From: Pseudoscleropodium purum
Taxonomy: Eukaryota; Streptophyta; Bryopsida; Hypnales; Brachytheciaceae
Direction of reading: 5' to 3'
DNA length: 64,000 bases
Assembly (NCBI GenBank): GCA_963969395.1
Contig: OZ017802.1
Coordinates: 5,768,501-5,832,500 of the forward strand
Of this stretch, positions 17,587 to 30,268 are shown one piece after another. Both the position numbers and the translations under genes were made by a program. The notes under the pieces are model-generated. The model did not search any database, had not been told where the DNA came from, and saw nothing but the letters and a program-made list of their open reading frames with translations. The stretch's first letter is position 1. Every line of letters starts with the position of its first letter.

Positions 17587-18549
17587 CTAAAATATTTGAA
17601 AAGTTAAATTCCGTCATGAATCTAAGATTTTTAGATATTGTTATCTTGACAATTTGCTAGATTTTGCAACTTTGAATAATGTGGAAGTAGAAGACAAGGT
17701 CTTTGTTGCACTAATTTGGACTTTCTAAAGCCAATGGTGAAATTAATTTGTCATTTGGAGCTTTTCTTCAAAATTTAGATAAAGTTCAACAATAAATTTG
17801 ACTTTTTTAAGTAATTAACAATAATTAGCAATTGATTCTAGAAACTTCTAGAGAAAAAAAAAGAATGAAGAGAAAAAGCCTTGGAAAAAGTATAAATGGC
17901 CACTCCCTCTTCTCATAAGCCACTATCTATTTGTTATTGTCAAACCATTCATGCTTTTGAGTTTGTAGTAACTTAGCTAATTTAGCCATTTGGTGCCCAT
18001 TTGGTGATATTAGAGCATTTTGCTCATTCTTCTAAGTGTGCACCTCTTGAAGGATGTGGTCATGTAGGGGTTCCTTCAAGACTTGGCATCTTTCACTTGT
18101 TTATATATTTTGTGATTTTTAATATTAAAAATTGTGGTTTGGTTGATTTCTCTTGAATTTGGGTCCTTGTTTTTTCACGTTGATCTTATATTAGCTATTT
18201 GAGTAGAAAATCCTTTTGGGGGAGAATTCCCCCTAGAACCCTACCTATTAGACATGTGTCTTTGTCAAAATTCTTAACGTGGGGTAATTGTCCAATTCTC
18301 ATTTCTCACCAAAGTTTGATTTGTTCCATCTATTAAGATACATACCTTTTCTTTGTTTTGTCTAATGGGTTCATCATTGTCTTTTGAATGGTTCTAGATT
18401 GTTTTTTTCCTTTCTTCTATATCCCTTTTGTATGACAAAGCTTTGACTTTGTATGAGCCTTATTAGATTGTATTGTCATTTCCTTCAAATAAATCTTGCT
18501 AATTTCAACTACAAAAAAATGGCACCCTAATCAATAAAAGTTTAATGCA

Positions 18550-18838
18550 CATTAGATGAGATTCAGCCCCCTAGGAGGGTTGTGAGTTCCCTTGCTGAAA
18601 TCTATGTTCCCAAACTGAGCACACTGCTCCACAATAGCTATGTGAAGTGGCATAGCGACTACCAAGTCACTTTTTAATTTTTAATTTTTTGATAATACAA
18701 TAAAATATTTTTTTTCAATATTTTTTTACATTTAAAAATTTAAAAAAATTCTAACAATGGTTGTTCCTAGATTGCTCAAGGAATAGCATCGGGAACAGGT
18801 CCAGATAGCCATCCTAACCCCCAAAAAAACATCTAATG
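18550..18838. mobile_element. MITE-like repeat with imperfect inverted ends
   Basis: The element starts CATTAGATG and ends CATCTAATG, its exact reverse complement. Inside the ends, CCCCCTAGGAGGGTTG on the left mirrors a related block on the right (reverse complement GGGGGTTAGGATGGCT). The centre is A/T-rich. A related copy in the opposite orientation lies at 4846-5095. No clear target duplication was found. Confidence 0.55.
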
Positions 18839-20389
18839 TTTGTATTGATTATGAAAAATTTCTTTTGGACTCTATTGATTTAGTAATCCTCTAAACATCA
18901 ATCAATATAATTGCTTTGATTTGACCAAAAAAATTGTTCAATTGATTCAGCAATCCTCTAAATATAATTTTTATTTTCCTACATATTGTAGTAGTAGGGT
19001 AGAATCAACGAAAAATAATTATTTAAAAATAAGTTAAAAAAAATGTAAAATGAATTAGAGAAATTGTTGAATTCAACGAAAATTAAATGACCAAGATATT
19101 GTAAAAATTAAAAATTTTCAAATTTTGTAGAAAAGTCCAAAATAAAATCAAATGACCATCTACCATTAAGAACTTTTCAAATGGTATAGTGAAGGACTGA
19201 CTTCAATAACTTTTATTGAAAATGAAGGTTGAAGAGGTTGTTTTAATAATGAAATTTATTGTCCATCATGAATCCTCAAAGGGTATTGGATAATTTGAAG
19301 ATGAGAGCTTAACCGCTCATTGTCAAAATTAAAGTAGGAATTGTATACGAAGTAGAATTTCAAACCTCATTTTGACATAGTAGAATAAATTTTTGGTTAA
19401 AATCTTGGAACTAAAAGAAATGTTATATTGAGACAACTTTTTTCTCTCAAAATCTTTTTGTAATTTCAAGCCTCCAATCAAAAGTTATAAACAAAATTTA
19501 AAGAGGATGTTTGAAATTGTCAAAGATAATGATTGTCCCTTCCAACCCCTCTAAAGTTTGTCCATAACTTTTGATTTGAATCTTAAAATCTTAAATAGAG
19601 ACAAAATTTAGCTTGATTTTTTGCTTTAACTTAGTCCAAAGTTTTTTGAAAAAAACTAATCTATAAACCCTAAATGAGGTCTAAAATTCTCCTTTAACTA
19701 CAATTCTTACTTTTTGACTTAACCATGAGCAATTGAGGCTCCTACTAATCCTAATTTACATATCCCACATAGGTTGTTCTACCTCCTACCACCTCACTTG
19801 TATAAACATCTTGTCTTCTCCTCTCATCAAACTCCAATGGAAATGGCATACAAAGTACAATTATTGTATGTATTGAATTATTTAAAATATAATTTTGAAT
19901 TTTTTAAAGTATAAAATCTACTTTAGAAACTTTCATTAATTATTTGGAGTGTGAATGTGTTGACTTTGTTCTACATGGATGTGGATGTGGATTCAAACCC
20001 CACTAGAGGCCTTGCTTGTTTGGTAGTTGTTGATGTAGTAGTCCTACCCTTGTGGCAAGTCTATTGATGTGGGAGCTTAGGTGGCAAATATTTGAATAAT
20101 AATAATTTCTTTTGAATTTGACCAAATCAAGAAATAAAATCAACAAAGAAGTATTGATTATTGTCTGAACCAAAATTTTCTAACCAACTATTCTAACCAA
20201 TATATGAATTGAGTATTATGATGTTGTTTTGGACATTATTTTTTTTATAGTGATTCTTAGCATAACCATCCTTGATGGCAAAGCTTTAAACCCATAATAC
20301 ATGTGTTAGATGTTTTAATTTGGAAGCTAAATTGTCCCTTGTGTCATTCTAGTAAACAAATGTTAAGATTTAATTACCAAGGTTCAATC

Positions 20390-20790
20390 TAAAGGTCTAT
20401 CCAACGTAGGAGAATCAAAGATTTATCCTTTATAAAAATTCAAGTTTTATCCATTTTGAAGAATTGGGAGTCCATCTAACTTTGCAATCTAAGGGTCTCT
20501 CCTTGTTAGCAAGTCAGAGTCTATTGTACCATAGAAAGTCAAGATTTCGTCTAGGTCATCAAAGTTGAAGGTGTTCCACTTAGGACTTAGTGGATCTATT
20601 CTACCTAGAAAGTCAAGAATTCATCTAGCTCAGTAAAATCAAGGTTTGTCCAACTTTGCAATTTGGGGGTCTATTCCACCTTGGGGAGTCAAGATCTATT
20701 ATACCTTGGAGAATTGAAAGTCCACCCAACAAAGGAAGTCAAAGGTGTGTGAAGCCTTGAAGAGTCAAGATCTGTCTAATAAGGGCAATT
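20390..20790. repeat. Degenerate tandem repeat, unit about 26 bp
   Basis: Around a dozen loosely conserved units follow one another, built on aagtcaagat(t)c-tct-taccttgga, for example aaagtcaagatttcgtctag, aaagtcaagaattcatctag, agtcaagatctattatacct and agtcaagatctgtctaataa. Units vary from about 21 to 28 bp. No coding frame runs through it. Confidence 0.5.
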
Positions 20791-21816
20791 TGAGGATTTG
20801 GCAAATAGAAAATGAGGAGCACAGATAAAATCACAAGTACTAATGAAGTGAGAGTGTAGGAAGGATAAGAGCGTGTAGTTGGTGCAAAGCTAAGAATCTA
20901 AGAAATATTAAACAAGTCAAGAACTTTTTATACAAAGGCAATTCCAAAATTGAACAAAATATTTCAGTGATAGATACTTAGTAGGGATTAATGATGCTTA
21001 CATCTTCTCATGAGTTTGATTCCATGCATATTTAGGAAATAATTAGTTGTAGTAAAAGTCAATAGTGACAACTTAGACTATTTAGAATTTAGTAGGAAAC
21101 AAAGAGAATAGTAAAAAAGGAAAAGAGGGAAAAGAAAAAGAATTGAGTGAGAGGAATAAAGAATTTGTTAAAGTTTCAATTAATTTTGTAAGGGTCTTAT
21201 TTAAATGTTACACAAAAACCATATTAAATCAACACTATGGAGCAAAATAGATACTACAATACAATCACCATAATTATAAAAGAAGAAAAAAGTAAGATGT
21301 CAACAACATTGGAAGTATGTACTTGTCTTTGATTTTGATTTTTTGATCTTTTTATAGAAATAGGAATTAGAATGAGGAGTGAAACGATTAAGTCATACAT
21401 GTAGGAGTCCACTAAAACTCAATTTAGAATTTAGAATCAACTAAACAATTTCTAAAAGGTTTCAAAAATATATTAAACTTTAAAAATAAAAAGTAGATAC
21501 GAATAGATGAAGTTTACTAGTCAAAGAAGATAATTTTGGATGAAAATAGTAAAAATCATCCATTAGAATTTAGAAGTAAAAAAAATCTAGACTAATGTTA
21601 GAGGTCAAAATCTAAAAGAAAGGTCAATTTTAAATTATAAGCTAGTAGTAAACATTGGATGAAGTTTTAGAGTTCTAATTAGTGACCAAACTTCATTCGT
21701 CTATAACTTTTGATAGGAAGGTAAGAAGGTTCAATCTTTGAGTGTCTTTCAATTTTGCATAGATAATTTTACACTTTACAGATTGAAATATCATAAACTT
21801 AACAACAATAAATTAT

Positions 21817-23465
21817 TCCTAAAGGACCAAGCTGCATTTTTTTGGTAATATAGAAATTTCGGATAGGTGAGTGTAACTAGGGATTTCTATATTCTTGGCC
21901 CAAATTTTAACAGAAGGTGTATACAAAGAATATCTTTTATGTACACTAAATTTCAAGACATTTGGAAATATGAGTCAAAAGTTATGGCCTAATATGTAGT
22001 TTGTTTCTCAACTCAAGTACTCTGTACAGATCTGAAAAAATCATTTTTTTCAAAAATCCAAATTTGAAATTGGTTTTCTAGCTTTATATATACACAAAAA
22101 GCTTTTAATCATTCCATTTTGATCAATGAGTCAAAAATTACGAGGTGTTTAAGTTTGCAGGCAGTTATGGATTCTATACCCTAAAATAAACTTTGAAGTC
22201 TTTTATTGAACTCAATTTTCAATATTATTTGAAAAAAAAAATAAGGTGAAGATTGTTTATTAAAACATTACAACCATTGGGATAGGCATTTTCCAATTCC
22301 ATAAATAAATTGTTAACAATTTAGTATTTTGAATCATTCTCTACATCTTTCTACTTAATATTTTTTTCCTATATGTTGTACAATTTTAAATGATCTAGGG
22401 TGATTGCAAGTAGCACTTGTTAATTTTGTGTCCCCTCGATCTCCATAGAGGTGTTTTTCCTCATAACTTTTGCAATTTAAGTCCGTTTTAGCTTAAATTT
22501 GGAAGAGAGGTGCATGTTGTTGATCTAGACATTCAATAGTTTTTTCAATTTTTAAAAAATAATTTACTATTTTTAAGTTGGCCCCAATTGGGTGTCTACC
22601 TCGGTTATTTTGGAGGGTTTTAGTCCTATTTGGGGACTAGAAATGCGATTCTGAAGCCAAGGTTTTGACTTATAATAGGTGGACTAACATTATAAAGATG
22701 TTTGATGAGATTTTTGGCAAAGAACCCGGTGTAAGGGCTGCATATGGGTTGAAAGTGGACATTGTTTGTACAAGCATTATGAAGAGGGGAAATTTTTTTA
22801 TGATGAATTTTTGTTCACATAGGATTAGAGAAAAGAGTAGAAAAATGGATTTTTTTTCTAATTATTTCAATTTTTTTACTATTTTCTAAAAATCAAATTC
22901 AAAAGTATCTATTTTCTTGCGTTTTTTTAGGCTTCTTTTATTGGACATAACTTTTAGAGATAAATTTTTTAGGCTTGAATTTTTACACATGTATATATAT
23001 TTTTTAATGATTTACAAACTATCCATATTTTATTTTATTTAAAAAAAATTTATTCCAAAAGTTACGAAACTTTAGTAATAAGGCTATTTTGAGCCCAAAC
23101 TGGCAAGTGTTTCTTGCAACTACCCTCTACTAATTTTCAAGCATGTAGCCAACATGCCTTGAAAAATGAATACAAAGAAGCCCCACCATTTTGGGCATTT
23201 TTTATTACAAATGTGACCTTGTGAAGTGCAACTGCCTGATTTTTCGCAAGGACAAAAAAATGATTTTTGTCACTTCAAATGCTAATATCTTGAAATCTAC
23301 ATGGTGGAAATTTCTGAAATTTTTTCCACATCTTTTCAAACTCATGTACTACAAGATCCAATGGCTAAATGTGTCCAAAATGTTTTTTTTTTCTAACATT
23401 TGAAACTTGTACTAGAAATGACAGTTTTAGAGCATTTTGGCAAAAACATAGTCATAGAACTATAA
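21817..23465 (-). mobile_element. TTAA-type element, long family (P0), interrupted by a nested element
   Basis: In reverse orientation this matches the approximately 950-bp elements at 45828, 47522, 49724, 52609 and 54546. Its left edge (which is the family's right end) is TTAT then TCCTAAAGGACC; the other edge has decayed (acatagtcatagaac). The match runs through ttatggattcta, aaactttgaagtcttttatt, accattgggataggcatt and ttgttaacaatttagtattttgaatcat to tgatcta, stops, and resumes after 23129 at ctaattttcaagcatgtagcc. The gap is exactly the element at 22398-23125. Confidence 0.7.
22398..23125. mobile_element. Nested element with GGGTGATTGCAAG termini (G1)
   Basis: 728 bp, with left end GGGTGATTGCAAGTAGCACT and right end whose reverse complement is GGGTAGTTGCAAGAAACACT. 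It is flanked by TCTA on both sides (22394-22397 and 23126-23129), a probable 4-bp target duplication. The empty site is seen in the related repeat at 48105-48150 (aaatgatcta then aaatttttcaag). A second copy of almost the same length is at 24972-25696. No transposase frame. Confidence 0.7.
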
Positions 23466-24971
23466 AAATTACAAGTAAAAGTCAGGATTGAAAAGCATTC
23501 AATAAATAGATGGTCAATTAAGATCTTTGAAAACAACCAAAGGAAAATTCTAAATTAGAATAATTTAGAGAATCCTTAGAGATTCTATAACTTACTCACA
23601 TCTAGAAAATTAAATTAAAGTATAGAAGATAACATAGCATGAAGTTTTGTCTTAAACAAGTTTAGATTTGGATAAAAGTAGTAATCATCCAACCAATTTA
23701 AGTAAATTTGAAACTTTTAAAAACTTAAATTAAATTAAAACTAAAACCCAAAATTGGAAGTCAATTTGAATTAATAGGTTAGTAGAAATTGATGGATGAA
23801 GTTTGATAGGTCAATTTAGATGTAAAACTTCATCCATAGATCATTTTTAGTAATAAAGTTCAATTAGGGAGTGCTTAACCATTTTGAAAAGGGCATGGCA
23901 TAATTTACAATTTTGGTTGCTTAGAATACAAATTTGATTGATTTTTATTTGAAGGTTTAGAGTTTGGGACCAAATTGGTTGAATCAATCAAAACTTCTGT
24001 CTTTTGGAGATTGTATTGTTTTAAATTTACACTTAGATCCATTAAAATATAGAATCATACAAGATTGTCTATTGCTTGGAAGGCACAATTAGACAATGCC
24101 TATACACCCACTTAGGAATAGAAGATAGAAAATGTAAAGAATCTGGTTGTGCTCATTTTGTTTCAAAAATGGATATAAAACACTCACACAATATCATCAA
24201 CATGTTTGTTTACAAACACTCTACAACCATCATCTTAAAGACTCAAATTTTTAGCAACCTCCTTGGAATGTCTATATTGCAACCTTTAATTGAGATATCA
24301 TCCACCAAAAAATATAGTTTTTTCAAGTGCAAATTCTTTTAGAGTTTGATTCATAACATTTTGCATGTGCACCACCAAATTGGTAGCACCTTGAGGCAAT
24401 GCACACATCCAAACCAATCTAAGAAGAGTCTACATGGTTGTCTAATCTTTGCTTTTAGTTGCTAAAAAATTGATTATAGGAAGAGTAGAAGTCATTGATA
24501 GAAGAAATTGCATATTTGGCAAATGCATTTGCCACACTTTATAAAATTTTCAAAGTATGGATTTTGTGACAAGTAGGATTTAAGGATTCTTGAAACCATA
24601 CCATAAGACTTAAATTTTTTTGAAGATTTCTCTGTATTTAAAAGTTTTAATCCATGAGATTACTTCATAACACTTAGTACGTGTCACTCCAAAATACAAT
24701 TTTTGTGGAAAGTAGTGCATTACAAGAATATTTCAACTTGTATCAAATTAAAATAACATGATTTAGAAACAAGTTAGTGTCACACACACTAATAGGATGA
24801 ATCCTTGTATTGATTTAATGTCTACTAACTTAGTATCGAATTTGATTTTGACAATTCTAAGTCAATTAATTGTTACACATTATTTATTTGATAAATTGTT
24901 TTCTAGAAAATTTCTTTTGGTATACTTTTAAATGATTCAAAACTATTATGTCCAAAATAATAGGAGCTTAG

Positions 24972-25696
24972 GGGTGATTGCAAGAAACACTTGTCTTATT
25001 TCTTGTCCTCTTGCTCTTGGACAAGTGTTTTTTTTCTCATAACTTTAGCGTTGTTTGTTTATTTGTCATGAAATTTGGAATGAAGGTACATGTAGTAGTT
25101 TAGACATTGAATATTTTTTTCAATATTTTAACAATTAGTTTACTATTTTTAACCTATCTCTGATTGGGTGTCTACCTTGGTCATTTTGGGGGGTTTAATC
25201 CTATTTTTGATCCCAAAATGACAATTGGAAGTCATAAATTGGACATATTGAAGGTCTACTAACATTACAAGGATTGACAATGAGTTTTTATGAAAATAGA
25301 AACATGTTGGTAGTGCATGTGGGGTCAAAGTGACCTTCCTTTGCATAAAGGCTACAAAGAGGAAAAAAAATTCTACAATAATCCTTTCATCCAATGTAAG
25401 GACAATCTTATCTAGCAAAATGGCTTTTTATATGAATTTTTTTTGAATTTTTTTTGAATTCCAAAAATTAAAATGTCCACAAACTTCTTTTTTGCTATTT
25501 TCTACTCCAAATGGCTTCTATAGTATCCAATAGCAATCTTTAGTACTATATAGTATTAAAACAATGATTTAGATTTGTAGGTGCCTTGAATCAACAATTT
25601 AGATTTGCTGGGGTACTACGCCACATTGTATTGGTAGAACTACATAGTCTATTAGTCCTATGGTTAAAAAATATGAAGTGTTTCTTGCAATTACCC
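24972..25696. mobile_element. Second GGGTGATTGCAAG element (G2)
   Basis: 725 bp, homologous to the element at 22398-23125: shared blocks include tttctcataactt, gacattgaata, tttttcaat, attgggtgtctacct, ggtcattttgg and actaacatta. The left end is GGGTGATTGCAAGAAACACT and the reverse complement of the right end is GGGTAATTGCAAGAAACACT, nearly identical. Flanks are TTAG and TCAG, a possible 4-bp duplication with one change. Coding capacity is not evident. Confidence 0.7.
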
Positions 25697-26660
25697 TCAG
25701 TGTTGTTTACTTAGGTTTGAATTGTTCATTGACATAATTCTTTATGGAGGTGTAACCTTTGTAAATATTCTACATTATATGTGTGCATGGTCTTGAAATT
25801 CACATCCTAATATATTTTTAAAATTTTAAAACTAAAGATTATACATACAAATGTCTTTCAAGGAAATGACAAATGATACAAACACCAATATGAAGGTTAA
25901 AAATATGTAACATCATATATATATAATGTTTACAAAGGATAAAAAGCATTTCAAAATAGGACAATGTAAACATTTATAAGCCAAAATACTTTGTTGCTCC
26001 TTGAAAGAATCATTGAAGAATATTTTGTCCATTAGATGTAACTTCTACAAATCACTTTCTACTACAAATGTCATTATTGCTAGTGCAATTATTGTCTTAG
26101 GCTTCAACAATACTGAAACTCTTAAATTATATATCTACATCATTCAACCACTTCACTTTTGATACCAACACAAGTGTATTATCATATGGAAAGGTCCATT
26201 CCTATCTTTACATGTAATATTCATATTGTCTTATTTTCAATATCTATAGACCAAATTATTTTATTATTCCTTGAAGTAATCATCGAAGACTCTTTTTTGT
26301 CTAATAGATGTAATTCATATAGGCCAAATTCTATCTACAAATGTCATTATTGACTATAACTTTCACATTACATGGTCAAGTACATCATACATTTACATAA
26401 TTCTACTACTTTATTTTGGATCCCATCATAATTGTATTTTCATATGGGAAGGTCAATTTCTCATCCTTACATATAATCCACAATGTTTTGTCCCACATGT
26501 CTATTTGCACTAATTGGAAATTTGCCACTAACATCTATTGGTCCATATTGTTTTCAAGAATAATATCTAAACTCTAAAAATATGATTATAAAACCTAGAC
26601 AACACACCTACACAATACACTACCTTAACAAAATGTATACTCAATCAAGAACCTTCTTCT

Positions 26661-26880
26661 CCAAACTAAGTCTTCACTATCAATCTTGAACATCTACTAC
26701 TCTCTCAAAGACAATGAGAAGGATGGGGCAATGCCTTTCAACCACTCTCACTCTTCCCACCCCCCTCTCTAGACTAAGTCTTCCCCATCAGTTAATCTTC
26801 GACATCTACAACTCTCTCAAAGACAGTGAGAAAGATGGTGGTAATGTCTCCAAGCCACTGTCCCTCTTCCCAATCCCATT
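26661..26880. repeat. Tandem duplication, unit about 110 bp, 3' of the FPF1-like gene
   Basis: Two copies, about 26661-26770 and 26771-26880, share actaagtcttc, catcta(c), actctctcaaagaca(a/g)tgag, aa(g)gatgg, caaccactctcactcttccc versus aagccactgtccctcttccc. They give a chance 78-codon plus-strand frame that is repeat-driven and not taken as a gene. Confidence 0.65.
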
Positions 26881-27397
26881 GCACTATGTGGTTAGGGACA
26901 AGAAGAGGGACAAGTTAGTGATGTCACTTAGTACCTCAGTAACATCATGACATATGTACTCTCACTACAGTAGTATCATCTTCCCACCCAGATGCAAACT
27001 TCAACAAACTAAAGTTTGACCACATGCTGAACAGAAGCACTGTGGTTTCCAATTGGATGTAAAATGAACTAACCCTGATTAAATTAAGAATACTCACTGA
27101 TCTTTTGAGGTGTTCCCGAACAGAAGCTGGGAAGCTACTCATCCAGTCGCTCCAAGGGGAAGTTGGGCACTCGGGGAAGCATGAGACAGAGGAATGCATA
27201 CCACAATGCAATTCCCTGTGAGGATCAAGGAAATGGACGAGTTCCCAAATCCCTGCACCGGAGGTCAAAATTGGAAACACCAATTCTAACACATAGGGAC
27301 ACACATATTGCAAGCACTGAACCTCCTTAATTAGGTTGGGCTCACTTCCTATTCAAAATTCGTGGACGCCGTTCGAATCAATTCACGAGCTAGAGCG

Positions 27398-27736
27398 CTA
27401 TCCAACATCCCGAACCTCGAAAGCCGACCGAGTCTTCACAACCACATCATACATGTGATTCGTGCGGAGGTCGGAAAAATATGCAGGCAAGGTGATGAGA
27501 TCGACGGAGTGGGCACCGCGGTGGTATTGCCGCATCTCCTCGTTGTAGGCGTACGGGTACCAGCCATGCGAATGGAGCTTGCTGGTGAGCTCCTGATAGC
27601 TTGTCATGGTGGTGTTGGTAGCTTTGTGCACCAGCACCTTGTGCCCCATTGCTGGTCCGGGAATCGACGATTCCTCCATCGGATTGTCGACTAGATGGTA
27701 AACGCCATCGGAATCGAACGACCATACCCCAGACAT
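27398..27736 (-). CDS. FPF1: Flowering-promoting factor 1-like protein (FPF1/FLP family)
   Basis: A single-exon gene for 112 residues. The start MSGVWSFDSDGVYHLVDNP matches the family's MSGVW-F--GVV-LV-NP start; the middle has GHKVLVHKATN and TSYQELTSKLHSHGW, and the end has SVDLITLPAYFSDLRTNHMY then VVVKTRSAFEVRD. Length is as usual (about 110). FPF1 proteins are small plant-specific cytosolic/nuclear proteins that promote flowering in angiosperms and affect growth and gibberellin-related responses; in other plants the role is less defined. An upstream ATG at 27780 opens a 29-codon frame that overlaps the start out of frame and could reduce translation if it is within the mRNA. Flanking DNA on both sides contains local tandem duplications. 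Confidence 0.92.
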   Translation of the reverse strand: MSGVWSFDSDGVYHLVDNPMEESSIPGPAMGHKVLVHKATNTTMTSYQELTSKLHSHGWYPYAYNEEMRQYHRGAHSVDLITLPAYFSDLRTNHMYDVVVKTRSAFEVRDVG

Positions 27737-27780
27737 GGCGTGAAATCCTCGGAGCTGCTACGTTTTGAAGTGTAGAACAT

Positions 27781-30268
27781 GTCGCCCGGGGGTAAACCTA
27801 AATTCGAATCCAACATTAACCCTGATGCATGTACATTTCATAAGAATATTAATCATTGATGCGTGCAGAAGAGTACAGTGCTGCCATGAATTGAAAGTGC
27901 AGAGAAACAAAACAATTTGTAAGGATTAGTCTTGTGGTGGAGACGACGACCACATGCATGATCCGGCCTTGGTAGAATGATCGAAATTGAATGGCAGAAT
28001 GTAAAGGAGTACTACTGGAAAGAAAGCACTCACAAATGGAATGTATACTTCATATTCAAAGATTTCTCGAATAGGTTGTTGAAGCATACAAATTCCAGGA
28101 GACCTACACTTGATGAACTTACACCTAAACCTCCGATCCGTGAAGTTTGTTCAGATATTCCAAACTTGACAGAAGCATCCCGCGCGTCCATGAACCCTTG
28201 GATGCATTCAGTAAGGGTCGGAGTTCAACCGTAGCTTGGACTGCTTGCGTAATAATCTTAAGAAATAATCTCAAAATGGAACTTCCACAGGAACTTCAAC
28301 AAATACCTCAAGTACACAACACTCATTTCACAAGATTTCTTAGTTCGTGTGTGTCTATAAATGAAAAGCACTTGTAGCCAGATGCTAACAATCACTTCCA
28401 AGCGAGCAGGTTTCAAAATGAAGATAAAGATTGAATTAGTATACTAGCTTAATCATCTCCAGACTTGAAACAACGAGTATGAAGCCGGCTCTTATATGTA
28501 ACATCATCCTGCACTCTCGATCAAGCGAAACAACAATTGTACAGAGCAAAAGAAAGTGGCCATCCAGTGTTCATATGCATCAGCTCAAAAACTTGAAGCA
28601 AAACCTCTAGAAATATTTAAGCATAGCACTACTTCCACTAGAAACTGGCTTCGTGTAGCCAGCCCCTGCGATAAGAAGCATTTCGCATGCACGGATTGAT
28701 TAACAAATAGAAGAAATGAGGACCGAATTGGTTCTGCTTGAATTAGAAAATGAAGAAAGAAGACGACACAGCTAGCAAATGATCTCTAGAGGAATGAAAT
28801 ATTTGACCAAAGAGTTAATGCAAAAACCAGACACTTGAAGCTACCCGATGCCTGCAATTCCTTTGACAGAGCAAGCATCAAATTCTGTACTACGAATTGT
28901 TTTCCATTACAAAATAGCGAGATCAGCTCTCGCCGAAGTATTGTGGTCTAAGATAAGCGAAAAAATCAAAACACGAGTGAGACGTATCACCTGAAGCAGC
29001 AAGGGAATGCAAGGATCGGTCTAGTCTTCACAGGGCATGCGTTTGAAACCTGGTTTCAGTTCAGAAAGGCGCTCAAATCCTGACACAACTCCAAACAGAA
29101 CTACTCGAGGACCGATGGAGGTGCAAATGAACCATGCTAATGAAAAGATACTTCCACAGTAATATCGTCGGTCTTCTCACGTACGTGATTTTTGATAGGC
29201 TGTGAACTGACCAACGACAGAAGAGGCCAAGTCATACAATATCATGCAGCGACCGACTCAAGCTGAGAGAAAAAGATCAGCAACCGAGGACCTCTGGCAA
29301 GAACCGGGAAGAAATCAGAAACGTCAGGCAGTTTCTCTAATGTACAGTATACTATTTCTCAAAAGAAATGGAATCCAGCGACCGACTAGGGGAGAAAAAG
29401 ATCAACGACCGTGTGTGTCAAGAATTGTGAAGAAATCAGATATTTAAGGCGGTCAGTGGTACTGGCTAATAATGTATAATGCATTTTTTCTCCAAAGAAA
29501 TGGAATCGCGGGAGATGGTACTACTCTAAATCTCTATAACGTCTTCTTAGCAAAGAATGGATCAGCACAGTGCGCAGTTAGTCATTTGCTTCAATTTTGT
29601 TGATTCTCTAAATCATTGCACCGAAAGCTTTAGTTACTCCACAATATATAATCTCTTTGATATGACTCTCATAGGGAACTCGAAAAAAACTGCCAAATTC
29701 AAACAAAGCGTGCGCAATAATCCTAAAATCCGGCAAGTTAGTGTCTCCTTCCTAAAAGTTGCAATCGCGCGCATTCTTATAAGCTACAAGCGAAATTTCG
29801 TGGCACACCGAAGCAGAAAATTCTGAAAAGGAAGAACGGTGTTGCAATTGCCAGTGCGCTTTTTAACAAAATGAATACCGCTGCGAAGAAACATCGAAGT
29901 AGTCCTCGACAACCGTCGCACACATCTAAGTAGTTACTGTACAAGCTGGTAGCAGCAGGGCTGGCCTTCGTTGTGAGGCCTGCGTCGCCTTAAACGAGGA
30001 CGGTGTTGAAGCCGAGCCAGTGAGTGGAAGCGGCTTAATTCGCTTCCTTTGGTGTGACTAAGCCAGGTTTAGCAGACGCATGAAGAGCGTCGTCCAATTG
30101 AAACACGTCGTGGACAGTGAGATGCGGCAAATTCGGCCTGGAATTTGCTGAAGCAACAACGACTGTTCCAGGTGGAATTCACCTCTTCTCCCCTGTTCCA
30201 GCAAGTCGAAGAAACAAGGTCTTGCTCACGAATTTCGAACTTGAAGTGTGGCCACAAATTTCCGGGAG
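27781..30268. other. Intergenic interval between FPF1-like gene and carrier gene
   Basis: Composition is intermediate, less AT-rich than the repeat deserts, as expected for the divergent promoters of the FPF1-like gene (minus) and the carrier gene (plus). No coding region is supported. A tandem duplication lies at 29246-29507. The stretch 29880-30268 is relatively GC-rich and probably contains the carrier promoter and 5' UTR. Confidence 0.45.
29246..29507. repeat. Tandem duplication, unit about 130 bp, upstream of the carrier gene
   Basis: Copy 1 spans 29246-29375 and copy 2 spans 29376-29507. Both begin CAGCGACCGACT, contain GAGAAAAAGATCA(G/A)C and GAAGAAATCAGA, and end AAAGAAATGGAATC. Divergence between copies is moderate. 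It causes a short open frame that is not considered a gene. Confidence 0.75.

Larger units (their letters stand above)
15392..26660. other. Gene-free repeat-rich region
   Basis: No gene was recognised in this stretch. It holds the separately listed elements at 17019-17586, 18550-18838, 21817-23465 (with a nested element at 22398-23125) and 24972-25696, and a degenerate short tandem repeat at 20390-20790. The DNA between them is AT-rich, with reading frames that look like chance or decayed transposon sequence. Confidence 0.5.

Noticed and set aside
26945..27313. 122-codon minus-strand frame downstream of the FPF1-like gene
   Set aside because: No recognisable domain, and FPF1 proteins end at the stop at 27398; it likely lies in the 3' UTR or spacer.
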